DNA from: Vibrio maritimus
Lineage (GTDB): Bacteria > Pseudomonadota > Gammaproteobacteria > Enterobacterales > Vibrionaceae
Assembly: GCA_000755425.1 (NCBI GenBank)
Contig: BBMT01000001.1
Coordinates: forward strand, 124,001 to 188,000
DNA: 64,000 nucleotides
Direction: 5' to 3'
The position numbers and the translations under genes are program-made. Under the pieces are notes generated by a model. The model was not told the DNA's origin, ran no database searches, and saw only the letters and a list, made by a program, of their open reading frames with translations. Shown in pieces: positions 37,658 to 47,392 of the stretch. Numbering within the stretch: position 1 is the stretch's first letter; each line of letters starts with the position of its first letter.

Positions 37658-37685
37658 AGAGGCAATACATAAAAGTATTGCCTCT
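37658..37685. terminator. terminator between convergent barrel gene and lysR
   Basis: AGAGGCAATAC / GTATTGCCTCT (11 bp, perfect) with a 6-base loop and, on the minus strand, TTTT after the stem. Near-identical to the stem at 29197-29218. Confidence 0.85.
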
Positions 37686-37812
37686 AGATGTTTGTAGTCA
37701 AAGTAATGTCTGTTTAACCGTTGCTTAATAAATGACTTATCGTCAAATATGTTGCTCACCAAAGTTCCCACTTGCCTAACTAGCAATTAGGTCAAAGCGA
37801 CGGTGTTAATTT

Positions 37813-38658
37813 TTATTGATACTGGTTGTTTTGAATCACCGATTTCAGTATTTCTCGTGTCGCCTTATGATCTTCATCGTTTACAAAACGTCGGTGGTAG
37901 ATCATACGGTGCTGAACATTACGTATTTCTAGTGGGATCGGGAATATTTTCAGGTTTAACATTGGAGCCAAATGTTTGGCGAGCGACAACGTTGATGCCC
38001 CTAGTAAATTCGTTGTGGCGGCGAGAGCAAGCATACTCGATACAGAACCGGTTTCTGCTTTGATGATTCTAGGTGGGCTGGGCTTTTGCGATAAATAATC
38101 CATCATATTGGCGTTATTACGACGAATTTTAAGAGCGATATGTTGGGCTCGATAGTAGTCCTCGTAAGAGAGCGAGTCACCGATATCTGGATGATCTTTT
38201 CTGCACACACAAACTGCGGGTTCTTCAATAATGTCTTCCACAACGTGTGCTTGGCTGGTACTCGTGGCGAAATCGATCGCAAGGTGTACCTTTTGTGAGT
38301 CTATATCCGCGAGCAATTGTTTTTCACTAAGCGGTGCCTCAACAAAAGAGAGCCCCGGTAAATCACAGACAAGATGCATTAGGCTCTCGCTGCAGTAGAC
38401 TCGAGTGATCTCTTGTCGCTTCTCTATCGTCTCAAGTACCGCGAGCGGCATTTCGATCTTATCGGACAATGCCACGGCCGCGCCAGTTGGTGCGATCCCC
38501 CTTCCTGACCGAACGAACAACGTCTTTCCCACCACACCTTCTAATCGTTTCAAGGCTGCACTCACCGCTGGCTGAGTAAGGTTAAGCTCTTCTGCTGCTA
38601 GAGTGATAGAGCGGTGTCGATACACTGCGCTAAAAGTGGATAGAAGGTTTAAGTCCAT
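37813..38658 (-). CDS. LysR family transcriptional regulator
   Basis: 281 aa, intact. Winged helix-turn-helix at residues 1-60 (LLSTFSAVYRHRSITLAAEELNLTQPAVSAALKRLE), then a substrate-binding-like effector domain with LHLVCDLPGLSF-type strands. ATG 38658 faces away from the barrel/hydrolase genes at 38883 with a 224-base gap, the usual LysR arrangement for controlling a divergent operon. Effector unknown. Confidence 0.93.
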   Translation of the reverse strand: MDLNLLSTFSAVYRHRSITLAAEELNLTQPAVSAALKRLEGVVGKTLFVRSGRGIAPTGAAVALSDKIEMPLAVLETIEKRQEITRVYCSESLMHLVCDLPGLSFVEAPLSEKQLLADIDSQKVHLAIDFATSTSQAHVVEDIIEEPAVCVCRKDHPDIGDSLSYEDYYRAQHIALKIRRNNANMMDYLSQKPSPPRIIKAETGSVSSMLALAATTNLLGASTLSLAKHLAPMLNLKIFPIPLEIRNVQHRMIYHRRFVNDEDHKATREILKSVIQNNQYQ

Positions 38659-38882
38659 AACAAACTGGTCTGAAGGATGATATCTCTATCCTAGCAGAGG
38701 GTTAGGTGCTGTCAATTAGGTGAGATGCTTGCTTTGTAAGAGAGCCATACTAATTAATGCATAAATTCAATTTATGTTTATTGGGTTTTATACTTTATTT
38801 ATATTATTTTCATGAATACTTAAGCTTATTCTCAACAGCACAGGGAGGTGATTGCTTGTTCAGAGATTAAGAGAATTCAACT

Positions 38883-39398
38883 ATGAAAAACATTCGTATC
38901 ATTTCCATTATGGCGTTGTCCGCGCTGGTCTTCACTGGTGCTGCCAACGCTCACACGACAGATTCTGACTTAAAGTTTAGAGGCGGTTTGGGTTATACCG
39001 CCCTTGAAGGTAACCACTCGGCAGTCAATGCCACAGTGGGGTTGGAGCTTAATCAATACTTAGGGATTAACTTCGATCTCTACAAAGGCACAGATAGCAG
39101 CATCGATTATACCGGTGGCGGTTTTGCTTTGGAGCTTGGCTACAACTTCGCTTTACCAAACAGTTTTGAACTTCGCCCTTTTGTAGAGGGAGGCATGACG
39201 GCAGGTGTCATGAACAACGAAATAGAGGGCATGAACAGAGATGGTCATCTTGGTTTTAGCTCAAATATTGGTCTTCGAGTTCAGCACGAAGAAGTGCCTG
39301 TTTATGCCGAGTTTAAAACCGACATTCACACTTCACACACCGACGCCCGTTTCTTACCTGAAAATACGTTCCTAGTCGGTTTTCGACTGTCCTTATAG
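38883..39398 (+). CDS. outer-membrane beta-barrel protein (OmpA/OmpW-like small barrel)
   Basis: 171 aa with a signal peptide ending GAANAHT. Eight amphipathic strands can be drawn: LKFRGGLGYTALEG, VNATVGLELNQYLGINFDLY, GGFALELGYNF, FELRPFVEGGMTAGVM, GFSSNIGLRVQ, VPVYAEFKTD and FLVGFRLSL, closing in Leu. No peptidoglycan-binding domain. First gene downstream of the divergent LysR and 92 bases before the hydrolase gene. It may be the outer-membrane part of one system with the exported hydrolase. Confidence 0.8.
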   Translation: MKNIRIISIMALSALVFTGAANAHTTDSDLKFRGGLGYTALEGNHSAVNATVGLELNQYLGINFDLYKGTDSSIDYTGGGFALELGYNFALPNSFELRPFVEGGMTAGVMNNEIEGMNRDGHLGFSSNIGLRVQHEEVPVYAEFKTDIHTSHTDARFLPENTFLVGFRLSL

Positions 39399-39490
39399 CG
39401 TCTATTTAAACCAAATCTAGCGAGCTTGCTCGCCCCTTAATACTAACTTTTTAATCACCAACCCTACATTGTGGGTGTGGAGAGATCACT

Positions 39491-41112
39491 ATGCGAAAAA
39501 TTCACCAATTAAGCGTTATGACTGGCGCGATCCTCATGTCGAGTGCGGTTCTCGCGCAGAATCCGTTTGAGCACTATCAATCAGAAAACTCAGCCAGTTT
39601 TTCAGGCTACAAACACTACAACTACGAACAAAATGTCAGTACGGACGAGCTGATGAAGCAAGGCGGTAAGATTTACTCCTCTCCTGAGGAAATCCACGCT
39701 ATCTTACAAGGTGGTCTCAAGACCGACATTCAAACAGGAGAAGAGCTTTGGAAAGAAGGTCTGATGTTTGACGGTATTGAGCCGATGGATCATATGGTTA
39801 CCGCTGCTAACTGGTTCCCAAGAACGGAAGAGGTTCAGCACAATGAAATGCGAGTGACCTTCATGGGTACTTCTCCCATGATTCGACCTGGGCAGGCCAA
39901 TACGTCCATCTATGTAGAGCTTGGCAATGGCGATAATTTTGTGTTTGACCTGGGTGAAGCGTCCATTGCAACTACATTGGCGCCGGTGTCGCTTTGAACG
40001 AACTCGATAAGGTGTTCATCACTCACTTGCATGTCGACCATTTTGGCTCACTACCTTACTTGTATCAGTTTGGTGGTTGGAACGGTCGCTGGGAAAAGCC
40101 GCTGACGATTTATGGTCCTTCTGGTCGTAACCCAGAAGATGGTACGCGCCATATGGTTGAAGGCATGCTGCAGATGCTTTCGTGGCACCAAGATGCCTTC
40201 GATGTGTTTCCATCTGGTAACGATATAGAGGTGGTGGAATACGACTTCAAAGATGATGGCGGTGTGATTTACGACGTTGATGGCGTAAAAGTGTCTCACT
40301 GGCGTCGTTCCCACGCTAAAGATGGCGCATCTGCGTACAGGTTGGATTGGACGATCAATAAAGAAGAATCGTTGTGTTTTGTGTGGACAGGCGATGGTCG
40401 ACCAACTGAGCTTGATATTGAATATGGCAAAGGCTGTGATTTGTTTGTCACCGAAGTACAAACCGAGCTAGTAGGGCTTGCTTCTATCGTACAGGGGGTG
40501 CCTGCATTCTTAACGCGCTACACCATCGATACGCACCACACCTCTGGCTACGCGGCAGGTTGGCTTGCAAATCAGGTACAGCCAAGGCTGTTCATGACGA
40601 CACACATGGAATTTGACCCTTATTACAACAACGAGACGGTAGCCCAGGTTCGTGAACATTGGAAAGGGCCATACCATTTCGGAGCTCCAGACATGATCGT
40701 CGCCAACATTACTCCGGACAAAGCGTGGGTGCGAGAGGGGATTATTCCAGACTTTCCGAATAACCGAGCCCCTCAATTTAACTTAAACGACGGCGAAGTG
40801 TTCCGAGTACCAGTGCCTAAAAATTCGAGAGCCGATATTCAAGAGCAAGAGATTCGAGACCTAGAAATCGATGAGTCATTGTATTACCCAGAGGGGTATC
40901 ACCCTGAACTGCTTAAAGAATGGCCATTGGATCGTGATTTGATCGTACCGACCGAAGTGTTGCCAGAGAGCATGAAACGCGGCATGGGTGAGAAGCAAAG
41001 AATGGTGGATGAAATGCGTAAAGCCCATGGCCTAGAGCCTCGTTCAGTTCATAGGAAGTCGTCTTCAGATCCATATCGTGACACTCGCGAAGACAACACC
41101 AAAGATCAATAA
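39491..41112 (+). CDS. exported metallo-beta-lactamase-fold hydrolase, one frame break
   Basis: 540 aa after repair. Signal peptide to about VLAQ. An N-terminal region of about 110 residues precedes the MBL domain, which has FITHLHVDHFGSLPYL (zinc motif HxHxDH), FVWTGDGRP, THHTSGYAAG and MTTHMEFDP; a charged C-terminal extension of about 120 residues follows. GGAGAGATCACT precedes ATG 39491. An A is missing near 39971, joining EASIAN to YIGAGVALNELD. The long form with both extensions may correspond to the group some databases name GntH (guanitoxin), an unverified recollection. The export signal points to an extracytoplasmic substrate. Confidence 0.8.
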
Positions 41113-41175
41113 CCCTTACTAGCGGGTATTACATACGATGCCCGCGCTCCAACCGCTTTTTATCGAGACGATATT

Positions 41176-41553
41176 ATGTTTAGACGATTGACCACTTTCA
41201 CATTAATAGCTATGAGCCTGGCAGGAACAGCAGTGCATGCAGCACAACATGATCATGACACGCTCTTTAGCCGCGACAATGCCGTTATGGCCGCTGCCGC
41301 TGTAGAGACAGTAAATACCTACTGCGTTGAGCTTGGTTCGATGACCTCCGAATACTCAACTCAAAATGCCACCATGATTCGAGAAACTATCGAAGGGTTA
41401 TCAAGCGAAGTATTACACGAGGCCTATACCTTTAGCGAAGACGATGAAATGTACCTACAAGGTGTCGCTCTTGGCAAAAAATTGATTCAGGAAGCTGAAC
41501 ACAAAGGGCACGTCAACCAAATGTGCGTTCAACCAGAGGAGACAACGTTATGA
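41176..41553 (+). CDS. small exported protein with two cysteines
   Basis: 125 aa with a signal peptide ending AVHAAQ. The mature part is about 100 residues, helical, with two Cys (NTYCVEL near the start and QMCVQPE near the end) that could form one disulfide. AGACGATATT precedes ATG 41176. It overlaps the next gene by 4 bases (ATGA), so the two are translationally coupled. I recognise no family. It belongs to the LysR-controlled set with the MBL hydrolase. Confidence 0.75.
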   Translation: MFRRLTTFTLIAMSLAGTAVHAAQHDHDTLFSRDNAVMAAAAVETVNTYCVELGSMTSEYSTQNATMIRETIEGLSSEVLHEAYTFSEDDEMYLQGVALGKKLIQEAEHKGHVNQMCVQPEETTL

Positions 41554-41999
41554 AAAAATTCGTACTTAGCTTGGCAGCAATGATTCCAACTTTGGCTCTT
41601 GCTTGTGGTGCTCATGTCCATAACACGTTACCGCACTATGAAAACTACACGGAGTCACTAGTTGCAATGTCGGTTTGTAAAGTGAATGAGCATATATCGG
41701 AAGAACAATCAGCGGTGTGGTTTAAAAAATTGGCGTGGGTAGCAAACGGCACGGACGAGGAGTTGTTTGAACACTATGCACATTTTGCCGCGGATCATGT
41801 AAAGGAGATTGCGAATGATTCTGAAATGCTACCCAAGTGGACGAGTGACTACTGTAAAGAGCAGTTTTTTGATGTGATGGCAATGGATCAGGTTGTCCTA
41901 GAAGATCTTTATGACGAGCAGGAATTGGCTGATAGAGATTTCAATCGCCATATTAAGTCATCAGGTAGCGAGAACTCGTTAGACAAGCCTCAAGCATAG
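41550..41999 (+). CDS. small exported protein with three cysteines
   Basis: 149 aa with a signal peptide ending LALA just before Cys-Gly. The mature part is helical, rich in Asp/Glu/His/Trp, with Cys in ACGAHVHN, MSVCKVNEH and DYCKEQFF. GAGGAGACAACGTT precedes ATG 41550, which overlaps the previous stop. It shares size, export and cysteine pattern with its neighbour, so the pair may be related or form a complex. Family unknown. Confidence 0.75.
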   Translation: MKKFVLSLAAMIPTLALACGAHVHNTLPHYENYTESLVAMSVCKVNEHISEEQSAVWFKKLAWVANGTDEELFEHYAHFAADHVKEIANDSEMLPKWTSDYCKEQFFDVMAMDQVVLEDLYDEQELADRDFNRHIKSSGSENSLDKPQA

Positions 42000-42059
42000 T
42001 GTTTTAACTCGCTGACTTAGTCGCGACTAAGCGCTACGTACGATTTCTAAATCAATGCA

Positions 42060-42094
42060 AGCCAGTTTAGTGCAATGGCTAAACTGGCTGCTTT
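42060..42094 (+). terminator. probable terminator of the hydrolase operon
   Basis: AGCCAGTTTAG / CTAAACTGGCT (11 bp, perfect) with an 8-base loop, followed by GCTTTC. A 16-base perfect palindrome CTTAGTCGCGACTAAG lies just upstream at 42016-42031. Confidence 0.6.
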
Positions 42095-42188
42095 CGGAAT
42101 TGTAATCTGGATTAGACCTAAGTGGGGGTTGTGATTTTAATATCCATGGCGCAAAGTAGGGGAAAATTACTGATACAAAGATAGACAG

Positions 42189-43073
42189 ATGGATTTAGCG
42201 AGTTTTTCAAGGTTGATTCTACTTGCCTCAATATGGGGTGGCTCCTTTTTATTTATGCGCATTGCTGCCAACGTTATGGGGCCTGCAGTACTGATTGAAG
42301 CGAGAGTATTTTTTGCGGCCATCGCTCTATTTGTAATTAGTATTTATTTAAAGAAGAAACTTGGGTTCACCAAGCATACTCGACATTTTTTCATCATCGG
42401 ACTGTTCAATACGGCGCTGCCGTTTTTATTGTTTGCTTATGCTGCACAAACGTTGAATGCATCAACTTTATCGATTCTTAACTCGACGGCTGCGATCTGG
42501 GGAGCGGTTATTGGTGTTTTCTGGACCAAAACACCGCTCACGAAAAGGGGGGCGTTAGGCTTACTGATTGGTGTGATTGGCGTTGCAGTGCTAGTCGGAT
42601 GGGATGCCGTCCGAATTGGAGAAGAAGCCACACTGCCAATTATTGCGGGTGTCATGGCTGCTTGTTGTTATGGTATTGCAACCAATTATGCGAAAAATGC
42701 ACCATCAGTCCCGGCGTTTAATAACGCTCACGGTAGTATGTGGGCTGCATGTCTAGTTGTATTGCCGTTAATTCCCTTCGTGCCAATGAGGGAAGTGCCG
42801 ACCCAAGAAATCTGGATTTCTGTCGTGTTGCTTGGCGTTGTTTGTACGGGTGCAGCGTATCTACTTTACTTCCGATTGATCACCGATATAGGCCCGTCGT
42901 CGGCATTATCGGTGACTTTCTTGATCCCAATGTTTGGCATTTTATGGGGATACCTTTTTCTGGGGGAACCGATTGGTGTGAATACGGTAGTCGGAACAGT
43001 GTTGGTTATCAGCGGTACCATGTTAGTGACGGGCTTTTCATTCTCTTCTTTAACAAAAAGGGTGGCATCGTAG
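42189..43073 (+). CDS. EamA/DMT family transporter
   Basis: 294 aa, intact, ten predicted transmembrane helices in two EamA repeats (LASIWGGSFLFMRIAANVMGP and MAACCYGIATNYAKNAP). The segments AQTLNASTLSILNSTAAIWGAVIG and SALSVTFLIPMFGILWGYLFLGEPIG are typical. Likely an inner-membrane exporter of a small metabolite. It differs clearly from the EamA gene at 35132. Stands alone; substrate unknown. Confidence 0.92.
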   Translation: MDLASFSRLILLASIWGGSFLFMRIAANVMGPAVLIEARVFFAAIALFVISIYLKKKLGFTKHTRHFFIIGLFNTALPFLLFAYAAQTLNASTLSILNSTAAIWGAVIGVFWTKTPLTKRGALGLLIGVIGVAVLVGWDAVRIGEEATLPIIAGVMAACCYGIATNYAKNAPSVPAFNNAHGSMWAACLVVLPLIPFVPMREVPTQEIWISVVLLGVVCTGAAYLLYFRLITDIGPSSALSVTFLIPMFGILWGYLFLGEPIGVNTVVGTVLVISGTMLVTGFSFSSLTKRVAS

Positions 43074-43112
43074 GGCGATTGGATTAGAGAACCTGTTTCC
43101 TGTCGATAACAA

Positions 43113-43259
43113 TCAGTCCATATTGTCTCGCTCGATAGCTTCTTTGATGCGTTTACGTTCATACCAAAGCACGACGAGTAAGGCTGAAATAACGATGACT
43201 AACCAATTGTTGGCATCGTCGGTCAAGCAGTAGTGCATTTGCTGCAATATGATGTCCAT
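43113..43259 (-). CDS. small single-pass membrane protein, 48 aa
   Basis: Read directly from the minus strand. ATG 43259 follows a strong GGAGG site and opens 48 codons to a TGA. A polar start (HYCLTDDANN) leads into one transmembrane segment (WLVIVISALLVVLWYERKR) and an acidic/basic tail. The ribosome site, the hydrophobic helix with a positive exit, and the 10-base spacing from the gene upstream argue that it is real. No family known. Confidence 0.55.
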   Translation of the reverse strand: MDIILQQMHYCLTDDANNWLVIVISALLVVLWYERKRIKEAIERDNMD

Positions 43260-43269
43260 TGAGCCTCCG

Positions 43270-43422
43270 CTATGATTCTGCAAACAGAGTAACAGCTGAC
43301 TTGTAGCATGGGGCTATCGCGACATCGATAACATACCAGCCTTCGCCACAGATCTGTTTAAAGCCGCTAGAGTCAACAACAAAGCGGTTGGCACCATTTT
43401 GGATTAGGAAATATTTCATCAT
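43270..43422 (-). CDS. small hypothetical protein, 50 aa
   Basis: ATG 43422 (or 43419) follows GAGGTC and opens 50 codons. The product starts MMKYFLIQNGANRFVVDSSG and contains two Cys (KQICGEG, APCYKS). No signal peptide. It probably forms a two-gene transcript with the small membrane protein, whose start is 10 bases beyond the stop. Family unknown. Confidence 0.5.
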   Translation of the reverse strand: MMKYFLIQNGANRFVVDSSGFKQICGEGWYVIDVAIAPCYKSAVTLFAES

Positions 43423-43538
43423 GACCTCGTTTAATCGGTTTAAGTGATTAGTCCGTTAATCAAGGTTTGTGTATTTGGGTAAGCGTATTGTCTCAGAAAG
43501 AGTAGAAGGTGCGAGTTAGTATCTATCAGTTGTACTAA

Positions 43539-43566
43539 TAGGAGAGCCATTTTAAGGGCTCTCCTA
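43539..43566. terminator. hairpin after the RND pump gene
   Basis: TAGGAGAGCC / GGCTCTCCTA (10 bp, perfect) around an 8-base loop, 13 bases beyond the RND stop. The T-tract is weak (TTAG). Confidence 0.6.
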
Positions 43567-43578
43567 AACGTCTAGATT

Positions 43579-46500
43579 TTAGATAGCTTGAGTGGCAATG
43601 GGCTTGAATCTTTCTCGAATTTGTTGGATCAGCACAAAGAATACACTTGCCATAATGCAGCCAACAAAAGTGGCGGTCACTATTCCGCCAAATGAAGCCC
43701 AGCCAGAGCTTGTTGTCCACCAGACCCTACTGCGTTTGCGAGCATTAGCGGAATCAATCCAACACCGAAGGAGAACGCGGTCATGAACACCGCGCGAGCA
43801 CGCAAGCGCAGTGCTTGTACCGCGGCCTGTTTGATCGTTAGGCTGCCCTCGTCACGTAGAGTTTTAGCGAACTCGACGATCAGTATTGCGTTTCGAACCG
43901 TCATGCCTATCAATAAGATAGCAGACAGCTGAGTAAGAATGTTGATGTTGCCATTAATATGAATCACCCCTTCTACGATACCAATGACTGCGGTAGGTAC
44001 TGTTAACATGATGGCGAGTGGAATCAGCATGACTCGTACTGGGCAACCAATACCAAGAAGGTGATCAGCATTGCTAATCCCATGACGATAGCAACGGTAT
44101 TTCCTGCACTTACTTCCTCTTTCGCGGCACCAGTGAACTCGACGCGGTAGCCAAACTCTTCAGCCAATTCTTGTATCGCTTCAATAGCCTGACCGGAAGC
44201 GACGCTAGGGATCACGTCGATAAATACACCTTGCTCAGCGTTGTAGCGAGTGATGAAGTTAGGCACTTTGATTTCTTCAACATCGAAGAATTTATCGTAG
44301 GTGATACGAATTCCGTTGCCTTTGAAAGGCCGGTTTTCTTAAGTGCTTCTGGATCCAATCGATATTTAGGGTCGTTCTGCACCATCACCTTGTAGTTGCG
44401 ACCACCCATATTAAAAGTGTTGATATACATGCCACCGAAGTGGGTCTGCATCCCTGCGACAACATCAGCAAAAGTCACGCCGTATTTGAGCAGGTCATCA
44501 CGCTTAATATTGAGTTTCATTGATGGTTTAGTCACTTCAAATTGTCCCATAGCGAGACCGATACGTTCGTCTTCCATTAAACGTGTATTGAAGTCCATGG
44601 TTAGCTTGTACAGTTCCGTTGGGTTTAGCTCTGGTGCAAGTAATACAAAGTTAACGCCATCTACCATGCCAAGCTCAGGGATAACGGGTGGCTTAAATGC
44701 AAAAGCCTGAATATCGGTGTTCGATGCCAACACTTCGTTGATCTGTTCGGTGATAACGGCGTCGCTTTCGGCTCTATTTTGCATCTCATCCAGAGATAGC
44801 AGCATCATAAAGCTACTCATTTCAGCTGTGTTGGTTAGCAGGTTAAAGCCTGATGCTTCAACGCTGGTGGAAACGCCAGGAAGTGCATTCAGCTGCTCAG
44901 TTAGTGAGGCTAAATACTCATCAGTTTTAGCCAAAGCGGTTCCCTGTGGGAAGCTGCCAACCACAAAGATTGCACTGGTGTCTTCCTCAGGAAGCAAACC
45001 TGTTGGTAGGCTAGCTCCTCGTTCTACGGAAAGGTATAACCCACCCGCTAGCAAAGCAATCGTTAGAATAGGAAGGCGGGTTGCTGTCCACGCTAAGCCG
45101 GTGAAAGCTCGGATTTTTTGAGTGATCACCCATTCTACAGATTTAGCAATGACATTTTTCTTAGGTGGTTTCATAAATAGTGCGCAAAGTGCCGGGGTGA
45201 GCGTTAACGCAACCAGTGTCGACACAACAACAGACGCACAGAGCACGATACCAAACTCTGAATAAATTGTGCCCGCCATACCTGGGATGAACAGAGAAGG
45301 CGTGAAAACTGCAAGTAGTACCAGCATAGAAGCAATGATGGGAGAAAAGGTAATATCTAGTGCCTTCGATACGGCTTGCTTCACCGTCATTTCTGGATGT
45401 TCATGAAGCTGGTGCTCGGCGTTCTCGATAACAATGATCGCCGCATCAACCACAATACCAATGGCCATGACTAAGCCAAACATCGAAATGATGTTGATTT
45501 GGATACCTAGTCCGCTCATCACCGCAAACGTGCCAATCAGGGATACGGGGATTGCTGTGACGGTAATCAAGGTCAGCCTAAAGTTTTGCATGAAAAGGAG
45601 TGTGACCAAGGAAACAATGGCGACAGCGAGGACTAAAGTTTCGAGTACGTTGTATATCGCACCATCGATAAAGGTCGTGGCGTCATATACGGTCTTAATT
45701 TGATAGTCGCTTGGCTCAGCAAGTAGTGCTTTAATGCCAGATGCGACGTCCATTGCGTTGGCTTCAGGTGTTTTGTAGATGAACAAAACGGCGCCATCGG
45801 CATTCTCACCATAAGCATTGGCGGTGTAGATTTCGCTACCTAACTCAATATTGGCGACATCTCTCAGGTAGATGGTTTTTCCCAGTTCATCAGAACGAAC
45901 AACAATCTTGCCAAACTCTTGAGGCGTTGCTAATCCACCTTCAACCGTAATGGGAAACTCAAGTTTGTCATCGACTAAGCTACCTGCAGAGGCAATCTTA
46001 TTCTGTGTGGCGATGGCGTCATTGACCTCATTAACATTGATTGAGTAGTACTTCATCTTGTCTGGATTGAGCCAGACACGGATTGAGTATTTCTTTTCAC
46101 CAAGTACGTCAATCTTAGATACGCCATTAATACGCTGGATCTTCTCTTTTAGCGGGCCACCCGAAAATGCGCTGATATCAATCGCTGACGCATTCCCTGA
46201 AGGGTTGGTAATCGAAATACCAAGCATTAAACCGTTAGACAGCTTTTCTACTTTGACACCGTTTCGCATGACATCGCCGGGTAGCTCTGGAAGGGCAAGG
46301 TTGACACGATTTTGTACCAAGTTCACCGCTTTGTCTGAGTCAGTACCACTTTCAAAAACCACTTCAAGAGTGTAGGTACCATCTGCGCCGCTGGTGGATT
46401 TCATATACTCCATCCCAGCCACACCGTTGACTTGTTTTTCAATCTCTGGCGCAACAGATTTTGCCATGACATCCGCGCTAGCTCCGTCCATAAAAGTGCG

Positions 46501-46634
46501 AACTTCTACGGTAACAGGAGCCACATCGGGGTATCGCCCTATGGGGGAGTTGGCGGCAGAAATTGCCCAATGAGAGAAATTAAAAGCGCAATGACAATTG
46601 CAAACTTAGGCCGTTCTATGAACATTTTAAACAT
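43579..46634 (-). CDS. RND multidrug efflux transporter (AcrB/HAE1 type), four frame breaks
   Basis: Inner-membrane proton-driven pump, 1019 aa after repair. The N-terminus MFKMFIERPKFAIVIALLISLIG, the periplasmic porter repeats and the 12-helix pattern fit the family. Single-base losses near 46567, 44327, 44026 and 43699 split it into five pieces; each repair restores a conserved stretch (PIGRYPDVAPVTVEV; FKGNGIRITYDKF; VAQYESWLIPLAIM; ALAGASFGGIVTATF). The TM4 segment reads VDAAIIVIENAE and TM10 GMTVRNAILIVEFA, where AcrB has VDDA and the KNA lysine, so two proton-relay residues differ. No periplasmic adapter gene is adjacent, which is unusual. Confidence 0.88.
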
Positions 46635-46895
46635 GTCAGCTACCCGTTGATGAATAATTGTGCTGAGTGTACGCCTCGGTTTTTTTTATCACAATTTGGG
46701 GAGCGTTCCACCTATCGGGAAATGAATTGAGTTGTATCGAGCTTTCGAATAGCTTTGTAAGTCCGTGTTGTTTTTCATAGCAATGTGGATGTATTCATAC
46801 ATGTAATAGAAACCATTTTCTCAGTTGGACGGATTCGCCTTACAGTGATGTCACATTTTATAGTGCAGTTCGCACTTCAATTTACTGAGAAAACA

Positions 46896-47203
46896 ATGAA
46901 AAAAGTATTTATCGGCTGTGTTTTATCTTTGGTCGCACACTCTGCTGTTGCTTATCACCCTTGTGAACCGGGGAATGTTGTCACCGATGCCGTAGAAGGC
47001 GCCGTTGTAGGTGGTGTTGTAGGAGCGATTGCTGGTGATGCCAAAACAGGGGCAATGATTGGCGGTGCTGCTGGGGTAATTGATGGCGCTTATGATGATG
47101 CGGAGTGCGATGCTTTAATTGGAGAGCTGTCGTTGAAGATGCGATTGTTGCCGACTACGAAGATAGCTTGGTTGACGACGCGATTGAAGAAGCTGTTTGG
47201 TAG
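46896..47203 (+). CDS. small glycine-zipper exported protein, one frame break
   Basis: 102 aa after repair. Signal peptide ending AVAYHP, then a glycine-zipper run (GAVVGGVVGAIAGD, GAMIGGAAGVIDGAYDD) of the YMGG/OmpA-like type that can insert into or associate with membranes. The C-terminus then reads VEDAIVADYEDSLVDDAIEEAVW, acidic, once one base is added near 47132; without it the tail is basic and of unlike composition. ATG 46896 lies directly before MKKVFIG. Function unknown. Confidence 0.7.
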
Positions 47204-47392
47204 AGTTCACTTACTTTTCTGACACCTCTTTTGATAGAGGTGTCAATACATGCCCCAAATCTTCTATCTGTTATGTCAATGGAACCTATTTGACCGTCCG
47301 AATAGTTGGTCGATGACGCCCATTTAAGGCTCCGAGTTTAGTGGCTACTATAGCACCACTTATTATCTCGTTCGGCCTTACTGATAACCAAT

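Noticed and set aside
39491..41112. Firm assignment of the MBL hydrolase to guanitoxin synthesis (GntH)
   Set aside because: Only a recalled family label supports it; none of the other guanitoxin genes is visible, so a general name is kept.
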